Notes under the pieces: model-generated | What the model was told of the DNA's origin: nothing | Databases searched by the model: none | Seen by the model: only the letters and a program-made list of their open reading frames with translations | Assembly (NCBI GenBank): GCA_039105265.1 | Contig: JAPFFF010000005.1 | Location: forward strand, 248,001-312,000 | Origin: Tritrichomonas musculus | Lineage: Eukaryota > Parabasalia > Tritrichomonadida > Tritrichomonadidae | Direction of reading: 5' to 3' | DNA length: 64,000 nt | In this document: piece by piece, positions 27,661 through 37,995 of the stretch | How positions within the stretch are numbered: the stretch's first letter is position 1 | How the letters are laid out: each line of letters starts with the position of its first letter | Position numbers and translations under genes: made by a program

Positions 27661-27855
27661 CTAGGACATAAAGTTCCTTGCTGTATTTACAGACCATCCC
27701 TTCCCATCAAATTTGCTTGACCAACTCAGTTGGACCCAGCTTTGCTGTGGTAAAGTTGTTGAGCCAGTATATAGTTCTATAGTAAATGTTGTTTGATTAT
27801 ACGGAATATTATTAAATATCTCGCTTTCAATATATTGACAAACATTTTGTGCCAT
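27661..27855 (-). CDS. 64-aa hypothetical protein of the 1.8-kb element
   Basis: Starts MAQNVCQYIESEIFNN immediately inside the right terminal repeat. The centre (TTFTIELYTGSTTLPQQSW) and end (LSWSSKFDGKGWSVNTARNF) suggest a small beta domain. Not recognised. It is upstream of the 155-aa gene in the same orientation with about 130 bp between, so the two may share a promoter in the right repeat. Confidence 0.55.
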   Translation of the reverse strand: MAQNVCQYIESEIFNNIPYNQTTFTIELYTGSTTLPQQSWVQLSWSSKFDGKGWSVNTARNFMS

Positions 27856-27869
27856 ATAAATGGTATAAC

Positions 27870-28302
27870 ACTTATTGTTAGAACAAAAGACTATTCACCT
27901 TTGCACAAGTCAATATATTGTTTTTCACCTCACTTTCCATAAAAGGTATAATTTTGTAATTTGTTGCAAAACTCTTTTTTTATTTTTCAATTTTTTGTTT
28001 CAATATATAGGGGGGTATATTTGTTCGAGTGGGATTTATTAGTACCAGACAATTAATATAATCAACTTATTGAAACGACTTTTTTAAAACAACTTATTAT
28101 ACTCAACTTATTTGAATATTATTCATCTTACGTAATATTTATCGGGTATGGTAACAAAAAGGTAACAATGGCACAGAAATCGTGCTTATATATATTTTGT
28201 GCCACGACTAGTGGTATAAAAGAAAGGCTCGAAACGAAGTGGAGAGCCTGTTTGTCAGGAGTTTGGGACGAAGTCCTAAAATCATGACAAACATATACTA
28301 CT
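27870..28302 (-). repeat. Right 433-bp terminal inverted repeat
   Basis: Mirror of 26501-26933; its equal length shows no net insertion or deletion between the arms. Ends ...CATATACTACT followed by TAAAA. Confidence 0.85.
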
Positions 28303-28451
28303 TAAAATTTTAATAATGAAGAAATGTGAATAGTAAATCATATATGATGATTTCATTTCTAAAAGATATGATGATAAGTATTATTAAAAGTCATCATTCA
28401 ACTAAAGGTAATAATAAAATCATATATTAAAATATTTTTATTTTTTTTTAA

Positions 28452-28969
28452 TGAATCTTGATATATCATCATTTGCTGCAGTGGAAAAAAAGTGAGCAAA
28501 GCTCTCGCGGAATTGAGGATCTTTCCGCGGGAATGCTTTAATGCGTGTGACATGAGCCGGATTCTTTTCTACTGAGTTTTGAGATATCGCCATTTGCTGC
28601 AGTGGAAAAAAGTGAGCAAAGCTCTCGCGGAATTGAGGATCTTTCCGCGGGAATGCTTTAATGCGTGTGACATGAGCCGGATTCTTTTCTACTGAGTTTT
28701 GAGATATCGCCATTTGCTGCAGTGGAAAAAAGTGAGCAAAGCTCTCGCGGAATTGAGGATCTTTCTGTGGGAATGCTTTAATGCGTGTGACATGAGCCGG
28801 ATTCTTTTCTACTGAGCTTTGAGATATCGCCATTTGCTGCAGTGGAAAAAAAGTGAGCAAAGCTCTCGCGGAATTGAGGATCTTTCTGTGGGAATGCTTT
28901 AATGCGTGTGACATGAGCCGGATTCTTTTCTACTGAGTTTTGAGATATCGCCATTTGCTGCAGTGGAAA
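28452..28969. repeat. 120-bp minisatellite, about 4.3 copies, potentially coding
   Basis: Units recur with spacing 121, 120, 120 and 121 bp (the phrase GATATATCAT/GAGATATCGC at 28460, 28581, 28701, 28821 and 28942). The minus strand is open through most of the array because 120 is a multiple of three, giving a 40-residue repeat with HFFPLQQMAISQNSVEKNP and AHVTRIKAFPRKDPQFRESF. The first and fourth units have 7 instead of 6 A after GTGG, which shifts the frame at both ends. Base composition is clearly less AT-rich than the flanks. Probably a satellite derived from coding sequence rather than an active gene. Confidence 0.85.
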
Positions 28970-29163
28970 ATGAACTCTGCTGCCTTGGTTTCAATTTATA
29001 AGCATATTAGTTTAAGTGAAATAGTTTGATACAGAAAAGCTCTTAACCTATAAATTAGAAAAAAAAAATAAATACATCTAATAAAAAATTAATTTGTCAC
29101 TTTTATGGATTTTTCACTACTTATAGAAAAAGTTAAGTTGTCACTATACGTTTATTTCTATCG

Positions 29164-29200
29164 TCCCCGCAATTCTAAAAATTCAATATTTTACGGGGTA
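29164..29200 (-). repeat. 37-bp inverted repeat, right arm
   Basis: Exact reverse complement of 25613-25649. Confidence 0.8.
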
Positions 29201-32200
29201 TTTTTTTTATAGTAATTCTTCCAAAGACACAAATAAACTCAACAAAATAACTAAATAAGAGTAGTTTACAAAACAATTCTTAGGTATATCCAAGCGCAAC
29301 GTGGAAAAGTAAACCATGCAAAGATAATTATTTTAGAATATCTTTTCCTAAAGCTCAAACAAATTCAAAAAACTCACTAAATAAGATTGTTTTACAAAAT
29401 AATTCTTTTATTAATTCCAGTACGTTTTATTTTTCTTATAAACAAACGAATTATCGATAGTTTTTTCATCTGCCAATTATTAGCTGGAATTTGTACGATA
29501 GTTATTTTATAAATCGCTTTTATTTAGTGAATTTGTAGAATTTGCTTGAGTTTTAGGAAAAAATATTCAAAATGAATAATCTTTGCTTGGTTTGCTTATC
29601 CATGATGCTTTATAATCAACAATAAAAATGGAAAAAGTGATTTGAACGAATCGGGAATAGAATTTTTAATATCAATATGAAGAAAATTAGAAAACAATTT
29701 CCTGCATAAACTCATAATTTTCAAAATTTTGAAATTCGCCTTTTAGGTAAAAAAAAATTCGCCTTTTAGGTTAAAATAATTCATATCACAAGTGATATGA
29801 ATATAAAAAATGATGAATTTCGAGTTCTTCCTCATGAAATATAAATTACTTATATAATTCTATTTAAAAATAATATAATTAAAAAAAAAAAAATTGTTTT
29901 TTGAATTAAGATAACCAGATTAGGATTCAATTTTTTACAAAAAAATAATTTATTTTTATCTTAAATTCCTCTAGAAAAATATGTCTTTTTTATATTATAT
30001 TTATCATTAATACTGTCATTTAAAAATTATATATTGAAAGAAAAATGATCTGTCGAGTGGATAGAAGTTTCCATACCTTTAAAAAAAATTAAATTAAGGT
30101 AGAAAATTTTTTTGATAGATCTTTAAATGCAGATTTTTTAGAAAAAACGTTAAGGTCAAATATTTTAATGTTATTTTTACCGTTGTGGCCACACTCATAT
30201 TTGTTTTCTTTGGCGAATATTAATCACTCTTCGGCTTACCAAGCAACTATAAAGACAAGCGTTTTTTCCCATAAGCCATAAGTAATGACAATCTTGGATT
30301 TTACGTTTTTTTTACAGACTTAAGAATATTTCTACTTTTTATATAACATTTTACTTAATTATATGCCAAAAAATGTTTACGAGTATGATTTTAATGATGG
30401 CATTAATGCATTTGATCCATGTATTCTTCTTATATTAAAGTTTTTCACTATGCATATTTCCTTTTTTACCCTGAATATTGATGAAATCCTTTTTAGTTTT
30501 ACTCTATTTTCATGGCGGAATAATTTTATTAATACTAGCTCTATCATTTATTAGACAAAAATGAACAAATTTATACTATTATGATAATTAAGTTTATCCG
30601 AATAGTGTTCCGTCACAAAAAAAGGTATTTTTAAAGTTTTAATAAAAATAATCAGGTTTTTAAGTAACTTTTTTATTTTTTTTATCCTCATGCCATTTTC
30701 TATTAAACCGTCGGGAAAAAAAAATTGAATGCGATTTTCCAAAATTTTGTACTTTTTTCAATTGAAAAAAAATTGAATGAAAATTTTCCGAAAAATCTGC
30801 ATTTTGGAATCTATCATTTTTTTTTACTAACTTTTTAATAATTTTAGATATCAAAGTATTATTAGTATTAAAAAATAATAAATAAAAAATCTAAAAATTA
30901 CTAAGATGTATGAATAAATATTTAATTTAAAAAATATTAAAATCTTTTTGGGTTTTTATGACCAACAGAATCCAACAGGGGATATAAATCTTGGCAGATA
31001 TGAAACCCAAAAAAAAAAAACTAAAAATTGAACTTTTTGGGTAGTAGGTAAATTGTGTTACGAGTGATTAATTTTTGATCCAGAAACAAATACTTCACAA
31101 AAAATATTTGCTAATTTTCATATTGATGATGAAATTAAACTTTTAAATAGAGGAGAAAACCAAAATTATACTTACAAATTACAGGCTGCACATTTCAAAT
31201 CGGCCTTTTTTAGCACATTTAAAGGCCAATTTATTGTCAAATATCCGTTAAAAGGGCCCATTTGAAATGCGCAGCCTGTATTTTCTACAGTTGTTCATAC
31301 CCTCCTATCCCTACAATTCGTTATTTTTTTGAGTGATTTTTTTTATATCTCCATAAATAAACAATATAAGGGTGAGAGTCAAACTGGAAAAAAATAATTT
31401 TTATTAGATATTATATTTTATGACTAAATATATAAAAAAAGCATATATCAAAAAATTATACAAATTCAATGGGTATTCCTCTCAATTTTAAAAAACCGCT
31501 TACAATAAAGAATTTGTTTTTCAATATCTACTTAATTTTTTGGAATCTATTTTATAAAATATAACAATATTTAAAATAATTAAAACAATGCATATGCTTA
31601 AATACATAATTATGATAATTATACTTCAAATATAAAAAAGTTTTTTGCTGCAAAGAAAAAAAATCAGAAAATGCTTCTGTTATGATCTTTTTCAATTGCT
31701 TCCAAAAATAATTATACATAAAATACAACGAGATATCTTATATTGATCTAGCTTAACTTCATTTTTAAAAACATTGAAAAAGTTTTAAAAAGTATTGAAA
31801 AAGTGGATTTTAAATGAAGCACAACTCTGTGTAGAAGCAAAATTAACATATCAAACCTATATAATTTTGAATCTATATATTGCGAAGTTTAATGTAACAG
31901 AAAGCTTTTTTAAATCACTTTAAATTAATATAAAACCAAATAATATGCAAATTCAAAATGAAAATAAAGTTCTCTATTAAAAACATTTTTTCAATCCAAA
32001 AAAACGGTTATATGGTATAATTTAACTATGACGATTAACATTTGAATGTGAAACAGATTTTAATAGAGAACCTTATTTTTCAAGTTTATCTAAATAATTT
32101 GATGTTTTATAAGCAATATATAAAATTTAAAAAATATTTACAAAGCAGAAACTTGAAAATATTAACTTCAATATAGTAAATGATATCAGATTAATGTAAT

Positions 32201-33193
32201 GAAAAGCATATAAATATGTTTTATAGTAAAGATAATAATTTACTATTAGTAATAATTCTATTGATATAAAAATTGCTGCATTATATATAATCTGTAGCAA
32301 GTTATGACGCAAATACTCTTTATGATCACCTTTTCATCCACAGAAATATCTATAAGGATTACAAAGTCCAAAAGCAAGAATATTTCATATGTAATGAAAT
32401 TATGATTATACACCAGTTTTCATAAAAATATATTTTTTTAATCAATAATTATTATTACTTTTTTTTGAATTTTTATGAGAAAAACTCATTATAAGTACTT
32501 CATATAGCATTAAAAACAACGGAATATGTTTCATTTTTTTATGTGCATCTCTGTAAAACTTGCAGCACTTTCAAATTTCCAAATTCATTTTACATATGTT
32601 TATTGTTTATATTAACATAAAAATATGCAAAACAGATTAGAAAAATACCTTAAACTATTTAAAATCTCTTTTATCAAGATATTTTCAAAACATAGAAGCA
32701 TTTCTCAAAGTTAGTCATTGATATATTATTATTATTTTTATTACTATATTAAAATCTATCGTTGTTTACATATAAATATGATTGTATAATCCATTTACAT
32801 TTTATAAATACTACATATATCCAAAAATATCATTGGAAAAAATATGATGATGATTATCATTTCAATTTTCGATATTAAATATATCTGTACACGTGCTATA
32901 TCGATTTAAAAAATATTAATATATTCTTTAAATATCATATAATGCGTAAAATCGGATTAATAACATGAAAAATCGGATAGATTTGATATGACTATTTTAT
33001 CATTCAAAATAAGAAGAGTACAAACTTAAAATTCAAAAATACGTTATTTTTAGTTCAGGCACTTCTGAAAAAAACGATTGTCCGAAAAAATTATAATATA
33101 AAAATTTTAATTATTAATGATGACAATATCCGTTTCTATAATTACAAAAAAAATTAAAAAATAGGTGAGTTAATAGAAAAGATTGCATAAGAA
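29201..33193. other. Long AT-rich gene-free region
   Basis: About 4 kb with no credible gene; frames of about 60 codons here are Lys/Ile/Phe/Asn chains. Contents noticed: two tandem copies of ATTCGCCTTTTAGGT (29739 and 29758 area), a 100-bp foldback at 31181-31280, and a lone AACGATTGTCC phrase at about 33070 matching a terminal repeat of 23705-24110. Confidence 0.55.
31181..31280. repeat. 100-bp foldback with two nested stems
   Basis: Outer arms ACAGGCTGCACATTTCAAAT and ATTTGAAATGCGCAGCCTGT pair with one mismatch; inside, GGCCTTTT and AAAGGCC form a second stem. This is much more structured than the neighbourhood. It could be a small foldback transposon or a structured RNA. Confidence 0.65.
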
Positions 33194-34540
33194 TTAATTG
33201 AATACACTTAAAGAAAGAAGAATTGCTGATGCCAATTCTTCGCTCCTTTGGCTTTCTTCATACGCATCTATTATTTGTTGCCAGGTAAATCCCCCTAAAT
33301 GATGAAGTCTATAAATAGAAGTGATATCATCGTTAGTAAATGATTCAGGGATAGGAAAAGGCTCTGCAAGTGGGATGCCCATTAAATGATAGAAAATTGA
33401 TTGATTTGATGTTATCCTTGTGAAAATGTTGTTTGGATTATCAACATCGTTAATATCACCTGAAGAGAAATGTCTTTTAAGAATATCATAAATATAGTCA
33501 GCGATCAAAGGATCGCGAATAATAGTCTGCCTTATTAATTCAAAATCTTCATCTGGTTCTATTGTTGGATCAGATGGTGGATAATCTGGTAGCACTTGAC
33601 GAACATTTTCATTTCTTACTCTGGGCACATCTTGTGATGAGTTTGTAGTATCGTAATATGCAGGGGCAGTTGGAAAATTAGCATCCGGAAGTGGATGTGG
33701 AGATGGTTCAGGTAAATTGAAAGTAGGTTGTGCATCCTGATCCTCGTCATTGTTTCGATAGCTGAAAATATATGGTTGAGTTTGATTTGAGATAGGAATA
33801 ATAGTATTTGAATTATGGGTAGGAGTGATATCATTAGATTCTGTAGTATTTTGTGTTGATGATGATGGGTACATAGTTTCGTATGATGTAGTAGCTGAAT
33901 CATCATCGTGACTTGTATCAATGGAGCCATTTGTTAGTATTTCAACTGCTCGATCTGGCTGATTATATGCTTGAATTAACGCTTGTTTTGATAATTCTTC
34001 ATCAAATCCCATTTCAACTAAAGATTGTAAGTTGCTCGCCCATTTTTCTGGCTCAGGGAGAAGAATTGGTGGTCCAGAGTTTTCTGAAGTTGTATATTGA
34101 GGGATATTATCTGCTGGAGGTGGTCGATCTGGTTCCAAAGCCGATGTTTGTAGTGACTGAGTAGGTATCGATGAAGAAGTTGATATTGAAGGCGGATTTA
34201 ATGTGGATGGTGGAGATGAAGTGGTCAGAGTGGGTGATGTTGGCGGTGAAGTTGATGTCGGAGATTCTGATGTCGCATAGTTTGGTTGAGTAGATGATGT
34301 CTCTTCTTTTTTTTTTTTATCCTGAGCATGGACAATCACTAACTGATTTGGTGAATAATTAAGCGTCTTGATTTCATCATTTTCATTTAATTTTTTTCCT
34401 TTATAAATTAACTTTACAGTTTTATAATCTTGTAATTGAAAACTATTTATAATCCTTTGAAGAATGTCTTTAATTGTATCGTTTGGATCGCAATCAAGAG
34501 TAAGGCGTTTTCCAGATATCAAAACAAAATTTATCAACAT
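33194..34540 (-). CDS. RAD23: RAD23-like ubiquitin receptor
   Basis: 448 aa. Domains in order: N-terminal ubiquitin-like domain (1-72, with KLIYKGKKLNENDEIKTLNY); Ser/Thr/Pro linker (80-160); UBA1 (about 166-205, NLQSLVEMGFDEELSKQALI); a second Asn/Pro/Ser linker; an XPC-binding-like helical segment (about 337-395, RQTIIRDPLIADYIYDILKR); UBA2 at the end (403-444, ITSIYRLHHLGGFTWQQIID with AYEESQRSEELASAILL). This order is specific for Rad23, which carries ubiquitinated clients to the proteasome and stabilises XPC/Rad4 in repair. Ubiquilin/Dsk2 is less likely because that family has one terminal UBA and STI1 repeats. Monocistronic host gene. Confidence 0.87.
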   Translation of the reverse strand: MLINFVLISGKRLTLDCDPNDTIKDILQRIINSFQLQDYKTVKLIYKGKKLNENDEIKTLNYSPNQLVIVHAQDKKKKEETSSTQPNYATSESPTSTSPPTSPTLTTSSPPSTLNPPSISTSSSIPTQSLQTSALEPDRPPPADNIPQYTTSENSGPPILLPEPEKWASNLQSLVEMGFDEELSKQALIQAYNQPDRAVEILTNGSIDTSHDDDSATTSYETMYPSSSTQNTTESNDITPTHNSNTIIPISNQTQPYIFSYRNNDEDQDAQPTFNLPEPSPHPLPDANFPTAPAYYDTTNSSQDVPRVRNENVRQVLPDYPPSDPTIEPDEDFELIRQTIIRDPLIADYIYDILKRHFSSGDINDVDNPNNIFTRITSNQSIFYHLMGIPLAEPFPIPESFTNDDITSIYRLHHLGGFTWQQIIDAYEESQRSEELASAILLSLSVFN

Positions 34541-34863
34541 TATTTATATTTATGTTTATGTTTTAAAAAGTGCCTTTTTTTGCCAAAAAATCGTTTTGAT
34601 TTTCAATTTCAACAATAACAAAGAATGATGTTTCTTAGGTATATTATTTTATTTCGAGAAAAATAATAAATTGTATGATAAAAGACTGGATTTTTAAGAC
34701 CAATTAAATTTTCATAAATTGTATAAATAATCCTGGATAATTCAATTAAGCAATTATCTTGAATATTATTAATCAATAGTCAATTTTAAAACTAAAAAAA
34801 AAGATTAGATCTTTTTGAAAAAAAAATTTAGTAAATTCCTTTGATTTCTCTTCTTTAAAACTT
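34541..34863. other. Intergenic region
   Basis: About 320 bp between the RAD23-like start and the BspA-like stop (both genes on the minus strand). It should hold the promoter of the RAD23-like gene and the 3' end signals of its neighbour; no clear motif beyond a GCACT near the ATG. Confidence 0.4.
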
Positions 34864-37800
34864 TTAGAAAAGAAGAGGAGATTGCAATGATGATCCCACA
34901 TTTTCGGAAAGAGATCTGTCGTCATCTTTTTTGCCTTTCTTCTTCATGATAATAACTACAACAACAATAATGGCAATTATAAAAACTACGACAACTGCTG
35001 CAATTACGATAATGAGAAGCATATTATTGCCTTTACTTGGTGTGTTATCATTGTTTTGATTGTCGTCCTCAGATGCTTTAACAACGACATTTCCTCCATC
35101 ACAACTTGCGGAAAATCTGGTGTTGGGAAGTTTAATGCGGTCTAATATAGAACTGCATTTTCCTTCGTCTATGCCTTCAATAATCTTTACTTCTCCAGAT
35201 GCTTTGTCGTTGTTGAAATATACATTTACATTAGCTGGATCGAAATTCTGAGCTAAAGAAGTAGCTCTTGTTGATATAAATTTCAAAATAGTCTTGCTGC
35301 CAAAATCGTTGTAATGTAAATCAATATTTGAAGTTTTGCGTATGTCATAATTGTTCAAATTCAATTCTGCATTTGTATCAATATTAGTTTTTCCAGAAAT
35401 GACAGCTCCATTCAGAGTTCCTTTTGTGTTTCCATTCACTTGTATATCTTGAATAACTGATTTCCCTTCAAATGAAATTGTTTTATCTTGGCCATTTAAT
35501 GTAACTTGTTTTATTGTAACTTCACTGCCTGAAGCCTTAAAAGTGGATGCTTTTCGAGTTGAATGTGAATTTAATTGATTAATTGATAATGGTTTAGAAG
35601 CTTCAATTGTTACAGCTGTAGAATCTTCAAAAGAAACAGGTGCATCAGAATTGAGCTTAACTGTTATATCATCAAAGGAAGTTATTTTAAGTTTGGATGC
35701 TTTAATAACATTAAGAGTAAGAGTTGTTTTTTGATGATTGCCTGCTGATGGAGAAATATTGATGTCAGAGCTTGTTTGTATGTTAACTATTGCATCGCCT
35801 TCAAGGACAACTTTTGAAACTTTTTCGTCTGAAATTGTAACTTCTTTTCCTGAAGGAACTACAACGGTTGATCCTTGTGATGGAGCCTGTGTTGGACTTT
35901 GTGTAGGAGCTTTAGTTGGACTTTGCGTTGGAGCTTTAGTAGGAGCTTTGGTTGGGGCAAGCGTTGGTACATACTGTGTTTCTTTTGGTGAAGCTGAAGG
36001 AGATTCTGATTGCGTTGGAGGAGGTGCCTTTGTTAGTGAAGCAGTTGGATCAACGCAGGTATGGCCTTCATATTGTACATTGCAAGCAGAACACAATACA
36101 GATTTTCTTGGTCTTCCACATACTGTATCAAACAAATAGAAAGATGGAGCCTGGATGCCCTCTAATGTATCATCAAATATTGAATCCTGACATTTAATTT
36201 CATTATATCCACAATATGTAACAGTAGTTAAAGATGACATTCCATGAAATGCTTTTTGGCTAACGTTAAGGTTATTAGACATAATCTTTATAGTATCAAA
36301 TTTTGAATTCATGAATGCATGAGATTCGATGATCGTAACTTTGTCGGGTATGACCAAGGAACCAGTGAATTCAGTTCCATAGAAGGCCATTGATCCAATT
36401 TTTTGCACATTGGAACCAATTGTAAGATTTCCTTTAAAGCTAGATATGAGTTCGAATGCGCGTGATCCTATTTCGGTAACATAGTTACCGATTGTTAATG
36501 AGCCTTTGAATCCTGATTCACTGAACATTGTTGAATCAATTGTTGAAACATCAGCATTAATGATGAGATCGCCATCGAATCCAGTTGCAAATGAAAAACT
36601 GCTCTCACCGATAGATTTAACCGTTTCTGGAATTGTAAATGAGCCAGAAAATCCAGAACAATGATAAAAAGCTTTATCTTCAATAGCTGTTAAGCTTCCT
36701 TTGATAGTTAAACCTCCTTTATAGTTTGAGCAATATGAGAAGGTTGAGTTTGTTATTTTTGTAATTTTGGATCCTAGAATAAGACGATTGATTTCATTTT
36801 TACCTTCAAACCAAGTAGAGTTAGTTGCATCTAAATTTGTATCGAGAGAGAGTTCGTTAGCCTTAGCTCCGTGAAAAGCAGCTCTTCCGATTTGAGATGT
36901 TTGAGAAGGTATTATAATTATATCAAGCTTGCAACCATAAAATGCCATCGATCCAAACTTTTCTATGGTTCCTAATGAAACAGTAACAACATTGGTGAAG
37001 CAATTTTCAAATGCACGAGCTCCGATTGATTTCACATTAGTTATTGTTAATTTAGAACCACCAAAGCGTGCACCTGAAAATACTGAGGGGTCAATTTCAT
37101 CTACTTTAGCATTAATTGTTAGAGATCCAGACCATGATGAAAACGCGAATGCTCCTTGTTTTATTTCTATAACTTCGCTTGAAATGACAAGATCTTGATC
37201 AAATGATGTATTTGCAAATGCAAAGTTAAGGAATTTTTCACAATTTTCTACTGTTATTGTCTTGAAATTTTTATAGCCCATTAGACAATTTTCACCTAAT
37301 GCTTTTGTGTGAGATATTTTCAATGTTTCAAATGATTCTAAGCCAAGCATTGAAATCTGTGAAAGAACAGGAATTGTAGCTTGAAGGTCAAGATTTTTAG
37401 AACCAGTAACATAAGCTAGAAATTGTCCTCCAACCTTTTCCACATTTGAAGGAATTGTTATGGTTTCAGATGTTGAAAATTTACAACCATAAAAAGCCAT
37501 AGATCCAATGGATTTAACGCCACTTCCGATAGATAGAGATTTGCCATTTAAAAATAGACCTTCAAAAGCTCTATCTCCAATAGATGGAACTTTGTTTCCA
37601 ATTGTAAGGCTTCCTGTCCATTTATCGCTACCACTAAATAAGGAAGCGTCAATATCAACAGGTGCGTTAAAAGTTAATGAACCTGTAAATCCGCAGTTAG
37701 CAAATGCTTTGTATCCAATAAAAGTAATAGAATCTGGAATTGTTAAATCGCCAACTAAGTGTTCACATCCAAAAAATGCTTCTTCTTCAATTGTGTCAAC

Positions 37801-37995
37801 TTTATAAGGAAATGTATCAATGTTTATATCTCCTGAGATTTGCAACGTTTTGTCTTCAGTCGGGCATTTTGATCGAATGATGGTAGCAATCCCGGTTGTT
37901 TTATTTAACCTATAAGTTATCCCATTTTCATCAACTTCTTCACGAGTCTCTCTGTGAGTTGTAGATAAACAACTAATTAAAAATATAAAAAACAT
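34864..37995 (-). CDS. BspA-like leucine-rich-repeat surface protein
   Basis: 1043 aa. A signal peptide (MFFIFLISCLSTTHRE) is followed by about 25 LRR_5 (Treponema pallidum/BspA-type) repeats to residue 620, recognisable by 'slTIgnkV.sIGdrAFeg' units (for example ITIPSNVEKVG, GSMAFYGCKFSTS). A Cys cluster (LCSACNVQYEGHTC), a Thr/Pro/Lys stalk (TKAPTKAPTQSPTKAPTQ), a second beta-rich region without LRRs (VTISDEKVSKVVLEGDAIV), one membrane span (about 992-1016, MLLIIVIAAVVVVFIIAIIV) and a 27-residue cytoplasmic tail follow. TvBspA proteins are surface adhesins and immunogens of trichomonads, with tails linked to endocytosis. Host gene, intact. Confidence 0.95.
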   Translation of the reverse strand: MFFIFLISCLSTTHRETREEVDENGITYRLNKTTGIATIIRSKCPTEDKTLQISGDINIDTFPYKVDTIEEEAFFGCEHLVGDLTIPDSITFIGYKAFANCGFTGSLTFNAPVDIDASLFSGSDKWTGSLTIGNKVPSIGDRAFEGLFLNGKSLSIGSGVKSIGSMAFYGCKFSTSETITIPSNVEKVGGQFLAYVTGSKNLDLQATIPVLSQISMLGLESFETLKISHTKALGENCLMGYKNFKTITVENCEKFLNFAFANTSFDQDLVISSEVIEIKQGAFAFSSWSGSLTINAKVDEIDPSVFSGARFGGSKLTITNVKSIGARAFENCFTNVVTVSLGTIEKFGSMAFYGCKLDIIIIPSQTSQIGRAAFHGAKANELSLDTNLDATNSTWFEGKNEINRLILGSKITKITNSTFSYCSNYKGGLTIKGSLTAIEDKAFYHCSGFSGSFTIPETVKSIGESSFSFATGFDGDLIINADVSTIDSTMFSESGFKGSLTIGNYVTEIGSRAFELISSFKGNLTIGSNVQKIGSMAFYGTEFTGSLVIPDKVTIIESHAFMNSKFDTIKIMSNNLNVSQKAFHGMSSLTTVTYCGYNEIKCQDSIFDDTLEGIQAPSFYLFDTVCGRPRKSVLCSACNVQYEGHTCVDPTASLTKAPPPTQSESPSASPKETQYVPTLAPTKAPTKAPTQSPTKAPTQSPTQAPSQGSTVVVPSGKEVTISDEKVSKVVLEGDAIVNIQTSSDINISPSAGNHQKTTLTLNVIKASKLKITSFDDITVKLNSDAPVSFEDSTAVTIEASKPLSINQLNSHSTRKASTFKASGSEVTIKQVTLNGQDKTISFEGKSVIQDIQVNGNTKGTLNGAVISGKTNIDTNAELNLNNYDIRKTSNIDLHYNDFGSKTILKFISTRATSLAQNFDPANVNVYFNNDKASGEVKIIEGIDEGKCSSILDRIKLPNTRFSASCDGGNVVVKASEDDNQNNDNTPSKGNNMLLIIVIAAVVVVFIIAIIVVVVIIMKKKGKKDDDRSLSENVGSSLQSPLLF

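Larger units (their letters stand above)
26501..28302. mobile_element. 1802-bp element with 433-bp terminal inverted repeats, Polinton-like ends
   Basis: Terminal inverted repeats 26501-26933 and 27870-28302 are each 433 bp and, as far as read, essentially identical, which implies recent origin or ongoing correction. The ends read AGTAGTATATG. Inside the first 80 bp are nested hairpins: stem GTTTGTCA/TGACAAAC (26511-26518 with 26546-26553) enclosing GGAC-TTC-GTCC (26527-26537), then GGCTC/GAGCC (26555-26559 with 26573-26577). Flanking TAAAA (26496-26500 and 28303-28307) may be a target duplication. The 936-bp centre has two minus-strand genes and no polymerase, integrase or capsid. It looks whole. 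Long repeats starting AG are a Polinton trait; a miniature Polinton-dependent element is inferred. Confidence 0.8.

Noticed and set aside
28452-28969. CRISPR-like array
   Set aside because: Units are contiguous and alike over their whole 120 bp, with no variable spacers; the organism is a eukaryote.
30363-32312. Several frames of about 60 codons
   Set aside because: Expected by chance in this composition; no initiator, no domain, no conserved pattern.
33194-34540. Ubiquilin/Dsk2 identity for the UBL-UBA protein
   Set aside because: Two UBA domains with an XPC-binding-like segment between them and no STI1 repeats point to Rad23.
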